A DNA stretch of 18,815 nucleotides from NCBI GenBank assembly GCA_964649825.1, contig CAZYQW010000082.1, positions 1 to 18,815 of the forward strand. The letters run 5' to 3'. This document shows positions 1-8,268 of the stretch, in pieces. Position numbers and translations under genes: made by a program. The notes under the pieces were generated by a model, which was given only the letters and a program-made list of their open reading frames with translations, was not told the origin of the DNA and ran no database searches. Each line of letters opens with the position of its first letter. The stretch's first letter is position 1. The stretch is from CAZYQW01 sp964649825 (lineage in GTDB: Bacteria; Planctomycetota; B15-G4; JADJEK01).

Positions 1-82
1 TGTCGGGGGCGCTCCACCGAGCGAGTTCCGCAGCGAGCGCCAGCGAGCGAGGACTGTTTGAGCGAATGGAGCGCCCCCGACA
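1..82. repeat. 15-bp perfect inverted repeat (arms 1-15 and 68-82)
   Basis: The first 15 bases, TGTCGGGGGCGCTCC, recur as an exact reverse complement at 68-82, around a 52-nt spacer. The spacer holds short direct repeats built on GCGAGCG. A transcript of either strand could fold into a strong GC stem. No coding signal is visible here, and the short ORFs crossing it are low-complexity. It could be a terminator-like structure for the minus-strand operon ending at 249, a dispersed repeat, or part of an element cut by the window edge. The sequence alone does not decide between these. Confidence 0.7.
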
Positions 83-136
83 CGCTCCGCCGCCGTCGCG
101 CCGGAACCACCATCGACCCTCACACGTTCCATGCCC

Positions 137-240
137 CGCGCAGCGGCAGCGCAGCGCCCCCCCGCGCAGCGACCGCTCAGCGCCCCGCGCGCAGCGACCG
201 CTCAGCGCCCCCCCGCGCAGCGGCAGCGCAGCGCCCCCCC
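137..240. repeat. GC-rich direct repeats in A-B-B-A order
   Basis: A 27-nt unit at 137-163 (starting CGCGCAGCGGCAGCG and ending in a run of seven C) is repeated exactly at 214-240. Between the copies lie two copies of a related unit containing GCGCAGCGACCGCTCAGCGCCCC, at about 164-186 and 190-212. All units share the CGCAGCG core and end in C runs, so the minus strand carries several G tracts of four to seven. The array begins 9 nt beyond the stop of the minus-strand oxidoreductase (249), in its 3' untranslated region. The plus-strand ORFs through it are Pro/Ala/Arg low-complexity and are not credible genes. Confidence 0.75.
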
Positions 241-248
241 CATCCCTT

Positions 249-1766
249 TCAGTGATCCCGCTCCCGTACCGCCGCCGCCCCCGCCTCCTCCTCGATCCGC
301 GCGGCCGCCGCCGCGTTCCTCTCCACCTCCGCGACCCTCTCTTCCCAATAGGTGGGCCGACCCAACAACCGCCGCGAGAGATCGAGCCCGAGGCAGATCG
401 TGAGCGCCATGTTGTTGTAGTAGAACTGGCCCGTGCGCCCGACGGATGAGAGGTTCCCGACCGTCGCGAGCTGGTCCCACAGCACCTTCAAGCGTTCGAG
501 GTAGTCGATCGGATAGACCGGGTACGAGTCGCGGGCGACGCGGATCTTGACCGAGTGGACGTCCTCGGCCCGCAAGTGCTTCAGCTTGACGAGTCCGTCG
601 ACGACCTTCTTCTCGAGCTCGCTGCGGTCGCCGATCTCGAGACCGCGCTGCGGAGAGAACTCGGCGCAGACCGAGTCCATGCCCGGGGGCGCCAGCTTCT
701 TGTTGGCGCGCGTGGGGAAGTAGAGGCGGTTGAACACGAGGTCCGGCTCGGCATAGTACGTGTAGAAGTAGTGCGCGTTCTTGAGCGGTACCTTCGACGT
801 CACGTAGACGAGGGCGATCGACATGTAGTCGACGTTCGCCCGCTCGAAGCCGAGCGCGTCGGCGAGTTCGTGGATCGATCCGGTCCAGACCACGAAGTCG
901 GGGTCGTCGATCGCGCCGTCGCCCCACTCGACCCGCGTGATCCTCCCGTCGTCGCCGCGCGTGAGCTTCGTGCCGCCCGAGTTGGTCACGAGCGTTCCGC
1001 CCTTCCGGACGTACTCCTCGCCGATCCCCTCCGCGATCATCCCGATGCCGCCCTCGGGGTAGAGGACCTGCGGCAGGTTCTTCGACGTCATGTTGAGGAA
1101 GGTCCGGTAGACCATGTCGCCGGCCTTCATGAGCCGCTTCTTCAGCGGCGGGGGACCGGCGCTGACCTGACGCGTGTGACCACCGAGCTTCTTGAAGTAG
1201 CGGTCCTGCCCGACATCCAGCTCGTTGTCGATGGTGCGGCGCGCGAGGATCCACCAGTCACGGTGCAGGTCGGGTCCGGACACCACCGGCAGCTTCTTGC
1301 GGATGTACGGCCCGAAGAACGTGTCGTACATCGAGTCGCCGTAGAGGAACGTCGTGAACCCCTTGAAGTCGACGTCGGTCGGGTGCTGATTGCGCACCAT
1401 CTTCTTGAAGTAGTGGATCACCGCGCGCGGCGGCAGCTTGAAAAGCGACGCGAAATTCGGCGGCCACGCGATCTCGCGGTTCTTGAAGTGCGCGCTGATG
1501 CGGAAGTCGAGCTCGTCGAACGGCCCCTTCACCATCCGGCGCGCGTAGTCGCTGACGTCCGCTCGCACGTTCAAGAAGAAGTAGTGCGGCCCGACGTCGA
1601 AGATGAAGCCGTCGTCGTCGAACGATCGCGCGAGCCCGCCGACGCGGTCGCGACGCTCGAGCAGGGTCACGTCGTGACCGGCGTCGACGAGACGCTCCGC
1701 GGTCGACAGCCCGCAGAGTCCCGCCCCGATCACGACGAACCGTTTCCGCCCGGCCCCCTCGCTCAT
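249..1766 (-). CDS. FAD-dependent amine-oxidase-fold oxidoreductase (UDP-galactopyranose mutase / protoporphyrinogen oxidase-like)
   Basis: The protein has 505 residues. A Rossmann dinucleotide fold at the N-terminus carries VVIGAGLCGL (GxGxxG at residues 14-19). It is followed by RVGGLARS (41-48) and a DVGPHYF segment, the typical FAD-binding start of the amine-oxidase superfamily. Near the C-terminus (about 437-470) GNLSSVGRTGQFYYNN matches the second FAD-contact motif of this fold. The YNN form is most reminiscent of UDP-galactopyranose-mutase-like enzymes used in glycan synthesis. The true substrate is not readable: a sugar nucleotide, porphyrinogen or carotenoid are all possible for the fold. 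ATG at 1766 is preceded by GGAG with a spacing of about 8 nt. The gene follows typA by 25 nt and is the last of a minus-strand operon. A charged, Ala/Glu-rich tail ends the protein. Confidence 0.85.
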   Translation of the reverse strand: MSEGAGRKRFVVIGAGLCGLSTAERLVDAGHDVTLLERRDRVGGLARSFDDDGFIFDVGPHYFFLNVRADVSDYARRMVKGPFDELDFRISAHFKNREIAWPPNFASLFKLPPRAVIHYFKKMVRNQHPTDVDFKGFTTFLYGDSMYDTFFGPYIRKKLPVVSGPDLHRDWWILARRTIDNELDVGQDRYFKKLGGHTRQVSAGPPPLKKRLMKAGDMVYRTFLNMTSKNLPQVLYPEGGIGMIAEGIGEEYVRKGGTLVTNSGGTKLTRGDDGRITRVEWGDGAIDDPDFVVWTGSIHELADALGFERANVDYMSIALVYVTSKVPLKNAHYFYTYYAEPDLVFNRLYFPTRANKKLAPPGMDSVCAEFSPQRGLEIGDRSELEKKVVDGLVKLKHLRAEDVHSVKIRVARDSYPVYPIDYLERLKVLWDQLATVGNLSSVGRTGQFYYNNMALTICLGLDLSRRLLGRPTYWEERVAEVERNAAAAARIEEEAGAAAVRERDH

Positions 1767-1791
1767 CGTGAGCGCTCCGGAGCGCCGCCCG

Positions 1792-3642
1792 TCACGTGTC
1801 CTCTCCCGCGTGGCGGGACGCGCGCTTACGCTCGTGGTTCTTCAAGAGGTACTTCCGGAGCCGGATGGCGGTCGGCGTCACCTCGACCGCCTCGTCGTCG
1901 TCGATGTACTCGAGCGCCTCTTCGAGCTGGAACCGCCGCGGCGGGGCGATGCGGACGTTCTTGTCGGCGCCCGCCGCGCGCATGTTCGTCAGCTTCTTCT
2001 CACGGCCCACGTTGACGATGATGTCGCCCGGCTTGCAGTGCTCGCCGACGATCTGACCCTCGTAGACCTCCTCGCCCGGGGCGACGAAGAAGATGCCGCG
2101 ATCCTGGAGCGACTCGAGCGCGTAGAACGTGGCCGTCCCCGCCTCCATCGACACCATCGCGCCGTTCATGCGGTGCGGGATCGAGCCCTTGAAGTACTCG
2201 TACTCGTAGAAGTTGTGGTGAACGATCGCCTCGCCCGCGGTGAGCGTCAGAAGCTGCGTCCGCAGCCCGATCAAGCCCCGCGCCGGGACGTGGAACTCGA
2301 GGTACGTGAGCGACCCGCTCGTCTCCATGGTCGTCATCTCGCCCCGGCGCGGTCCGAGCAGCTCGATCACTTTGCCCGCGAGGGGGCTCGGGCACTCGAC
2401 CACGAGGAGCTCGATCGGCTCGGTCTTCTTGCCGTTCAGCTCGCGATAGATCGGACGCGGCTTGCCGACGGAGAACTCGAAGCCCTGACGCCGCATCTCC
2501 TCGATGAGGATACCGATGTGCAGCGTTCCACGACCCGAGACCTTCAGCGAGTCGGCTTCGGTCGTGTCCTCGACTCGCAACGCGACGTTCGACTGGAGCT
2601 CCCGGTGCAGGCGGTCGCGCAGATGGCGGGACGTCACGTACTTGCCCGATCGACCGACGAAGGGCGAGTCGTTCACCGAGAAGACCATCGAGATCGTCGG
2701 TTCGTCGATGGTGATGATCGGCAGCGGCTGCGGGTTCTCGATGTCGGCGATCGTGTCGCCGATGTCGATCGACGCGATCCCCTGCACCGCGCAGAGATCG
2801 CCCGCCGCCACTTCCTTCACCTCGCGGCGCTCGAGACCCTCGAAGAGGAAGATCGAGCCGACTGTCTCCTCGGTCATCGTCCCGTCGCGATGGAGCAGGG
2901 CCACCCGCTCCTTGCTCCGGAGCGTTCCGGCGAACACGCGGCCGATGGCGATTCGCCCGACGTACTCGCTGTGATCCAGCGTCGTCACCTGGAACTGAAG
3001 CGGCACGTCGATCGGCGAACTCGGCGGCGGCACGTGGTCGCGGATCATCTCGAGGATCGGCAGCAGGCTCGTCCGCTCGTCCCCGAGGTCGCGGACCGCG
3101 AAGCCGTCGCGGGCCGACGCGTACACCACCGGGAAATCCAGTGCGGCGTCGTTCGCGCCGAGCTCGACGAAGAGGTCGAAGACCTCGTCCAACACCTCTT
3201 CCGGACGCGAGTCGACGCGATCGATTTTGTTGATGACGACGACCGGCTTCAGGTGCTGCTCGAACGCCTTCTTCAGCACGAACCGCGTCTGCGGCATCGG
3301 CCCCTCGAACGCGTCGACGACGAGCAGGGCCGAGTCGGCCATGCGCAGCACGCGCTCGACCTCGCCGCCGAAGTCCGCGTGGCCCGGCGTGTCGATGATG
3401 TTGATCTTCAGGTCGCGCCACCGAATCGACGTGTTCTTCGACAGGATCGTGATGCCGCGTTCCCGCTCGAGGTCGCTGGAGTCGAGGATCAGATCGGCGC
3501 TCGTGGTCCGAATGTCCACCGCGCCGAGCGAACGCATCAACCGATCGACCAGCGTCGTCTTGCCATGGTCGACGTGCGCGATGATCGCGACGTTCCGAAT
3601 GTGGGCGGCCACCGGGGCCGCCGCCGTTGTTGTGTCAGGCAT
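1792..3642 (-). CDS. typA: ribosome-associated translational GTPase TypA/BipA
   Basis: The 616-residue length is typical of BipA, an EF-G-like GTPase that binds 70S ribosomes and supports 50S assembly and growth under stress or cold. All G-domain motifs are visible: IIAHVDHGKTT (P-loop, residues 21-30), ERGITI (switch I, 61-66), DTPGHADFGG (84-93) and NKIDR (138-142). After the G domain come an EF-Tu-like beta-barrel, EF-G domain III/V-like segments, and the BipA C-terminal domain with the RGLIGLRTQ region. The start ATG overlaps the end of the glutamate dehydrogenase gene by 8 nt (ATGCCTGA), which implies translational coupling. No frameshift or missing motif is seen. Confidence 0.97.
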   Translation of the reverse strand: MPDTTTAAAPVAAHIRNVAIIAHVDHGKTTLVDRLMRSLGAVDIRTTSADLILDSSDLERERGITILSKNTSIRWRDLKINIIDTPGHADFGGEVERVLRMADSALLVVDAFEGPMPQTRFVLKKAFEQHLKPVVVINKIDRVDSRPEEVLDEVFDLFVELGANDAALDFPVVYASARDGFAVRDLGDERTSLLPILEMIRDHVPPPSSPIDVPLQFQVTTLDHSEYVGRIAIGRVFAGTLRSKERVALLHRDGTMTEETVGSIFLFEGLERREVKEVAAGDLCAVQGIASIDIGDTIADIENPQPLPIITIDEPTISMVFSVNDSPFVGRSGKYVTSRHLRDRLHRELQSNVALRVEDTTEADSLKVSGRGTLHIGILIEEMRRQGFEFSVGKPRPIYRELNGKKTEPIELLVVECPSPLAGKVIELLGPRRGEMTTMETSGSLTYLEFHVPARGLIGLRTQLLTLTAGEAIVHHNFYEYEYFKGSIPHRMNGAMVSMEAGTATFYALESLQDRGIFFVAPGEEVYEGQIVGEHCKPGDIIVNVGREKKLTNMRAAGADKNVRIAPPRRFQLEEALEYIDDDEAVEVTPTAIRLRKYLLKNHERKRASRHAGEDT

Positions 3643-4930
3643 AGATTCCGCGGATCTTCATCACCTTCGCCACGCGATCGATTCCCAGCATGTAGGCACC
3701 GATGCGCATCCCGACGTCGTGCTTCTCGGACATCTCGTGGACCTCACGGAAAGCGCGGGTCATCACGATGCCGAGCCGACGGTTCACTTCGTCCTCCTCC
3801 CAGAAGTAGCCCATCCGGTCCTGCACCCATTCGAGGTACGAGACCGTGACGCCGCCCGCGTTCGCGAGGATGTCCGGGCAGATGAACACGCCCTTGTCGG
3901 TGAGGACCTCGTCGGCCCTCGCCGTGGTCGGTCCGTTCGCGCCCTCGATGATGATCGACGCTTTGACCTTGTCGGCGTTCGCGAGCCGGATCACGTTCTC
4001 CACCGCAGCCGGGACGAGCACGTCGCAGTCGATCTCGATCACCTCATCGCCCGTCAGCGCGTCCGCCTCGGGATAACCCATGACGCTGCCGTTCTCCTTC
4101 ACCCACTTGACCACGGCCGGGATGTCGAGGCCGTTCGGGTTGTAGATCGCGCCGTCGATGTCGGACACGCAGACGACCTTGGTGCCGTCGGCGTGGATCA
4201 GTTCGGCCGCGACGCCCCCGACGTTGCCGAACCCCTGCACCGCGACGCGAGCCGTCGACAGGTCGAGGCCGCGAACCTTGGCCGCCTCTTGCAGGATGAA
4301 GAGGACGCCGCGACCCGTCGCCTCGCGCCGTCCGAGCGAGCCGCCGAGCACGACCGGCTTGCCGGTCACGATCGCGGTGACGGTGTGACGCACGTGCATG
4401 GAGTACGTGTCCATGATCCACGCCATGACCTGCTCGTTCGTGTTGACGTCCGGCGCCGGCACGTCGCGCTCGGGGCCGAGGATGTCCATGATCGACACGG
4501 TGTAGCGCCGCGTGATGCGCTCGATCTCTCCCATCGAGAGCGCCTTCGGGTCGCAGACCACGCCGCCCTTCGCGCCGCCGAACGGCACGCCGACGACGGC
4601 GCACTTCCAAGTCATCCACGCGGCGAGCGCGCGAACCTCGTCGAGGGTGACGTCGGGTGCGAACCGGATTCCGCCCTTCGCGGGACCGACGGCGAGGTTG
4701 TGCTGCACACGGTAGCCGCGGAACACCTGGAACGACCCGTCGTCCATGAGGCACGGAACCGAGACCGTCAGCTCGCGGTCGGTGCGCTTCAGGATCTCGT
4801 ACAGCCCCCGATCGAGGCCGAGCTTCTCGGCCGCTTGATCGAAGCGATCGAGCATCGCCTCGTACGGATTGGTCTCTTTCGGATTGCCCGTACCGGCGTA
4901 CGGGCCTGGATCGTGGATCACGTGGCCCAT
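3635..4930 (-). CDS. gdhA: glutamate dehydrogenase (Glu/Leu/Phe/Val dehydrogenase family)
   Basis: The protein has 431 residues. It interconverts glutamate and 2-oxoglutarate plus ammonia in the cytoplasm. Substrate-site lysines appear in the family motifs GPAKGGIRF (K85), MTWKCAV (K109) and PFGGAKGGV (K121). The catalytic aspartate is D161 in VPAPDVNTNE. These four sit at a constant offset of four from the residues I recall for the Clostridium symbiosum enzyme (K89, K113, K125, D165). The dinucleotide motif GFGNVG is at 233-238, and EGANGPTT lies further on. Whether it uses NAD or NADP is not certain from sequence reading. It lies 80 nt downstream of the GT39-type gene and overlaps typA. The pairing with typA looks like operon packing rather than shared chemistry. 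Confidence 0.96.
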   Translation of the reverse strand: MGHVIHDPGPYAGTGNPKETNPYEAMLDRFDQAAEKLGLDRGLYEILKRTDRELTVSVPCLMDDGSFQVFRGYRVQHNLAVGPAKGGIRFAPDVTLDEVRALAAWMTWKCAVVGVPFGGAKGGVVCDPKALSMGEIERITRRYTVSIMDILGPERDVPAPDVNTNEQVMAWIMDTYSMHVRHTVTAIVTGKPVVLGGSLGRREATGRGVLFILQEAAKVRGLDLSTARVAVQGFGNVGGVAAELIHADGTKVVCVSDIDGAIYNPNGLDIPAVVKWVKENGSVMGYPEADALTGDEVIEIDCDVLVPAAVENVIRLANADKVKASIIIEGANGPTTARADEVLTDKGVFICPDILANAGGVTVSYLEWVQDRMGYFWEEDEVNRRLGIVMTRAFREVHEMSEKHDVGMRIGAYMLGIDRVAKVMKIRGIYA

Positions 4931-5010
4931 CTCTCAAAGCAGGGACAGAGGGACTGGCCAATCTATCCCCTCGGCTCGGTGCAACGCATCGAGAATCCCA
5001 TCCGCCGGCC

Positions 5011-6567
5011 TCATTTCCTCAGGTCGAACTCCGTCACCGGGTGCCCCAGCACGTCGAGGATCCGCTTCCCGGCCGCGCGCTCGCGGAGCACGGTCAGCAC
5101 CGGGGGCTCGGCGACGCCGAAGAGAACCATGAAGTACCGGTCGAACGGTCCCTCCTCCGCTTCGGCCCGGTCGAGGTCCGTAGTGGTCAGGACGCCTCCC
5201 CGCCAGGCTCGGTCCGCGTAATAGGTGAACTCCGGCTTGACCAACAGGTCGGAACGACGGGGGTTGTAGATGTCGAGGTTCGACATCCCGCGCTGGTGGG
5301 GCCGCAGGCGCTCCCGGACGAACTCGCCGAAACGTCCGTGGATCTCGTTCCCCTCCGCCTCCGCCGCGGCGTAGCGGCGGAGCGTGGCGCGATCGCCGGC
5401 GTGAAGGACGACCCCGACGATCGCGACCGCGACCAGGCACGAGAAGCCCTCGCCCCATCCGCGAGCTCCGCGCCGCGCCGCCTCGACGACCACCGCGCCG
5501 AGGATCGCGATCGGCGGCAGCAGTAGGAACGTCCAGTAGTCGTGGACGAGGAAACCCTGCGGGAACATCAGGACGTGGAGCACGCCGACGAGGACGAGAA
5601 GCCGCAACGCGAGCTTGAACTCGAACCTCGACCGCACGGCGCCGCGGCGAATGGTGGGGAAGAGCCCGAGCGCGGCAAGGAGAAGCAGCGGCACGGTGAA
5701 CATCGTGGCGGCCCACCCGATCGCGACGCGAGCCTGATGGACGACCGTCGACGCCGACTGGTCGAGGAGCGCGTACGGCGTACGGACCAGCGCGGGCTCG
5801 AGGAGCGCCGCGAGGATGGACTGATCGAGCGCCGCGATCCACACGAGGTAGGCGCCGAAGTACGCGAACGCGGCGAGCGCGGTCCACCACGCGCGCCGCC
5901 CGGCCGAGGCGCCGGCGTCGAGGAGGGGCAGCAGGCCCGCGAGGTAGAGCGCCGGCCAGTCGGTGAGGAACCCGAGCGCCAGCACTCCGCCGAACAGTAC
6001 GAGGTCCAGCCCGCGCCGCTTCTCGCGGTAACGCAGGTAGAAAAGGGTCGCGGCCAGCAAGAAGAGGACGAGCAGGGGACCCTGCGGATCGACGTGTCCC
6101 CCGTAGAAGCCGGTCATCGGGACCACGCCGGCGAGCGCGGCCGCGGCCGCGCCGCCGACTCCCGCGACCAGGCGGCGCGCGAGGAGGAAGAGCAGCAGAA
6201 GCACGGCGAGGCCGACGAGATGGAACGGCACCGTCGCCGCTGTTTCGGTCTCGCCGAAGCAGAGGAAGCTGAGTCCAAGCAGGATCGGCACGAGCGGAGG
6301 GTGATGAAGGTAGAGCGCCCGCGGCCGATCGCCCGGATCGCCCGGCGTGAAGTCCGGCGCGAGGCTGGTCGCCGCGAACCCGTTGCGCACGTAGTTCCGC
6401 CCCGCAAGCGAATAGCGGGCCGCGTTCGCGCCGAGGAACCCGTGGCGGAAGCGCCCCTCGCGCGCCGGCTCCATCCGGATCCACGCGTGACCGAGCGCCA
6501 ACGCCAGGAAGATCAGCGCAAGAACCCGAGGGGCTCGAGCCGCCGCGGAAACCGCAGTCTCGCTCAC
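5011..6567 (-). CDS. GT39-type (ArnT/PMT-like) multi-pass membrane glycosyltransferase
   Basis: I chose the GTG at 6567 (VSETAVSA..., 518 residues). It forms a GTGA overlap with the stop of the upstream gene, and a longer reading frame would run through that gene's coding region. The first membrane helix (about residues 13-31) is followed by a periplasmic-loop segment ending in RALYLHHPPLVP (HHPPL at 88-92), the HPPL signature of GT39/GT83 lipid-sugar-dependent transferases. Many Leu/Ala/Val-rich helices follow, then a soluble C-terminal region of about 130 residues. Such enzymes move a sugar from a polyprenyl-phosphate carrier to lipid A, protein or glycan outside the inner membrane. The usual acidic pair before the ARN segment is not obvious: the sequence reads GANAARYSLAGRNY. 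The acceptor is unknown. Confidence 0.85.
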   Translation of the reverse strand: MSETAVSAAARAPRVLALIFLALALGHAWIRMEPAREGRFRHGFLGANAARYSLAGRNYVRNGFAATSLAPDFTPGDPGDRPRALYLHHPPLVPILLGLSFLCFGETETAATVPFHLVGLAVLLLLFLLARRLVAGVGGAAAAALAGVVPMTGFYGGHVDPQGPLLVLFLLAATLFYLRYREKRRGLDLVLFGGVLALGFLTDWPALYLAGLLPLLDAGASAGRRAWWTALAAFAYFGAYLVWIAALDQSILAALLEPALVRTPYALLDQSASTVVHQARVAIGWAATMFTVPLLLLAALGLFPTIRRGAVRSRFEFKLALRLLVLVGVLHVLMFPQGFLVHDYWTFLLLPPIAILGAVVVEAARRGARGWGEGFSCLVAVAIVGVVLHAGDRATLRRYAAAEAEGNEIHGRFGEFVRERLRPHQRGMSNLDIYNPRRSDLLVKPEFTYYADRAWRGGVLTTTDLDRAEAEEGPFDRYFMVLFGVAEPPVLTVLRERAAGKRILDVLGHPVTEFDLRK

Positions 6568-7271
6568 GCTCTCGTGTCGCTCCGCCGGAGACGTTCGGGG
6601 TCGAACGCGTCGAGCCGCTGCGTGGTGCGCGGCGCCAGTCGGCGGGCCGACTCGTCGGTCTGGACTTGGGCGATCAGATCCATCAGGTCGCTCGGCTCGT
6701 CCACGTCGGGTTCGGTGGCCAACACGCAGACCTGATCGGCCAGTGCGCGGGCCTTCATCAAGGTGTTCTCGAAGTTCGCGGGGATCGCGGTCTCTGGTCC
6801 CGAGAACAGCTCGGGACGCGGCCGGCAAAGGCCGACGAGATAGTAGCCGCCTCCGCGATCGGGGCCGAGCACGATCTCTGCTCCCGCCGCGAGCGCGCCG
6901 AACGCTTCCATCTCTCGGGCCGGCGGCAGGAGCGGAGAGTCGGTGTTGCGGAGCACGACGAGCCCGTTGGCCCGCTCGCGAAACGCATCCTCGAACGCGT
7001 TCGCCATCCGCTCGCCGAGGCCGGCGCCGCGCTGCTCACGGATTCGCATGCCCTCGGGAACGTGGGCGCGGATCACGACCCGATCGAGCGGCGGCGCCAC
7101 GTGGAGCTCGACCTCCGCCACGCCCGGCCGGGCCCGGGCCGCGACGTCGTGGAGGAACGCGGCGTAGAGCGACGCCGCTTGCTCGTTCGTCAGGCATGGG
7201 ACGAGGCGGGTCTTCACGCGGCCGGGGCGCGGGACCTTGCCGAAGAGAATGAGCCGAGTGCGACGGGTCAT
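6564..7271 (-). CDS. DUF2064 / TIGR04282-type GT-A glycosyltransferase
   Basis: The chosen start is ATG at 7271 (MTRRTRLILFGKVPRPGRVK, 235 residues). The frame is open 90 nt further upstream, but that stretch is Gly/Arg-rich and unlike the family. Recognisable motifs are GKVPRPGRVKTRL (11-23), QRGAGLGERM (80-89), NTDSPLLP (109-116, the likely metal-binding aspartate) and GPDRGGGYYLVGL (136-148). The family is a GT-A nucleotide-diphospho-sugar transferase fold, often annotated near membrane glycosyltransferases; its exact reaction is mostly unproven. The usual DGGYYL motif reads GGGYYL here (see findings). It is the first gene of the minus-strand operon and shares four bases with the GT39-type gene, which suggests coupled synthesis of a sugar donor and its transfer. 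Confidence 0.85.
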   Translation of the reverse strand: MTRRTRLILFGKVPRPGRVKTRLVPCLTNEQAASLYAAFLHDVAARARPGVAEVELHVAPPLDRVVIRAHVPEGMRIREQRGAGLGERMANAFEDAFRERANGLVVLRNTDSPLLPPAREMEAFGALAAGAEIVLGPDRGGGYYLVGLCRPRPELFSGPETAIPANFENTLMKARALADQVCVLATEPDVDEPSDLMDLIAQVQTDESARRLAPRTTQRLDAFDPERLRRSDTRA

Positions 7272-7449
7272 GCGGGAGAGCTCGATCCGACAGGATACGA
7301 CGCAGCCGCGACGTCCGCCCGTCGGCCGGCCATTGAATCGACCGGCACCCCCTCCGGTCAATCACGCCTCCCGCTCGTTCGGAATCCGGCGAGGACGCGG
7401 CCGTCGACTCGGGATCGGATTTCGCGCGCCCTTGGCCGAACGTCCTGGC

Positions 7450-7455
7450 TACACT
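7450..7455 (+). promoter_or_regulatory. possible -10 element upstream of the phosphodiesterase gene
   Basis: TACACT followed by CCGCG lies 38 nt before the GTG start, inside the 221-nt gap between the divergent genes at 7271 and 7493. No convincing -35 is visible at 16-18 nt spacing. The same TAnACTCCGC pattern occurs before the TPR gene at 13969. This is weak evidence from base pattern only. The rest of the gap shows no other clear signal. Confidence 0.3.
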
Positions 7456-7492
7456 CCGCGCCGCAAGCGGCAACGGCGCGGGGAGCTCGCGA

Positions 7493-8263
7493 GTGAGACT
7501 ACGGGTCCTGGGTTGCTCCGGTGGATCGGCGGACGGGGCGCGACCGACCTCGTTCCTCCTGGAGGATCGCGTCGCGATCGACGCCGGCTCGATCGCCGCC
7601 GGGCTGTCGACGGCGGAGCAGGCCGGGATCGAGCACGTGCTGCTCTCGCACGTTCATCTCGATCACATCCGCGACCTGCCGCTCTTCATCGACAACCGCC
7701 TCGATCCGGACGTCGTTCCGCCCCAGAAGCCCATCACGCTGTGGTCCGCTGCACCGACCCTGGACGCGATCTCCGCCCACATCTTCAACGGCGCGCTGTG
7801 GCCGGCCCTGGACGCGCTCGAGAGCACCAAGCAGATCACCGTCGAGTGCCGGCCGATCTCGCCCGACCGCCCGTTCCGCGTGGCGAACCTGGACGTCCGC
7901 GCGTTCGAGATGGACCACCCGGTCCCCTGTCTCGGCTTCCTCATCGATGACGGCACCGACGGGATCTTCATCGCCGGCGACACCGGCTCGCCGGAACGCG
8001 TTCGCGACGCGGTCTCCGGCGTCGCCAACGTCCGTGCGATCGTGATCGAGGTGTCCTGGCCGAACCGCATGCACGAGCTGGCCGGGCACGCCGGCCACAT
8101 CGTCCCCGAGCGCCTCGCCGCCGCGGCGCCGCTTCATCCGACCGCGCGGATCCTGATCACGCACATCAAGCCGTACTGCCGACGCGAAGTGATCGCCGAG
8201 CTGGAGGCGACGGGGATCGAGCGGCTGGAGATCCTCGAGGACGGGATGACGGTGGAGGTGTAG
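7493..8263 (+). CDS. class II 3',5'-cyclic-nucleotide phosphodiesterase-like metallo-beta-lactamase-fold hydrolase
   Basis: The protein has 256 residues and starts at GTG (MRLRVLGCSGG). The metal motif HVHLDH (H53, H55, D57, H58) follows LLSHVHLDHIRDLP. IFIAGDTG further on supplies the bridging aspartate. The later IEVSWPN, AGHAGHIVPERL and ILITHIKPY segments resemble the VSFPN, SGHL and HIKP blocks of class II cyclic-nucleotide phosphodiesterases (CpdP/yeast PDE1 type). It probably hydrolyses cAMP or another cyclic nucleotide in the cytoplasm, but other phosphodiester substrates are possible for this fold. A GGGGAG stretch lies about 8 nt before the start. It diverges from the DUF2064 operon and converges on the LysE gene. 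No signal peptide is seen. Confidence 0.8.
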   Translation: MRLRVLGCSGGSADGARPTSFLLEDRVAIDAGSIAAGLSTAEQAGIEHVLLSHVHLDHIRDLPLFIDNRLDPDVVPPQKPITLWSAAPTLDAISAHIFNGALWPALDALESTKQITVECRPISPDRPFRVANLDVRAFEMDHPVPCLGFLIDDGTDGIFIAGDTGSPERVRDAVSGVANVRAIVIEVSWPNRMHELAGHAGHIVPERLAAAAPLHPTARILITHIKPYCRREVIAELEATGIERLEILEDGMTVEV

Positions 8264-8268
8264 GTGTA

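Noticed and set aside
66..449. Plus-strand ORFs at the left end
   Set aside because: They are Pro/Ala/Arg repeats produced by the GC-rich direct repeats, with no coding signal.
1768..3849. 693-residue plus-strand ORF opposite typA
   Set aside because: It is a shadow of a well-identified gene in high-GC DNA. The product is Arg/Asp/Val-rich with no recognisable domain.
3227..5221. 664-residue plus-strand ORF opposite typA and gdhA
   Set aside because: It runs across two conserved minus-strand genes and into a third. Its composition is typical of antisense frames with G/C third positions.
5542..6735. 397-residue plus-strand ORF opposite the GT39-type gene
   Set aside because: It is highly charged Arg/Glu-rich sequence mirroring membrane-protein codons, not a real domain.
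6568..6828. Longer 605-residue start for the GT39-type protein
   Set aside because: The added 87 residues are Arg/Asp-rich and overlap the DUF2064 gene. The GTG at 6567 gives a clean GTGA junction and a normal first helix.
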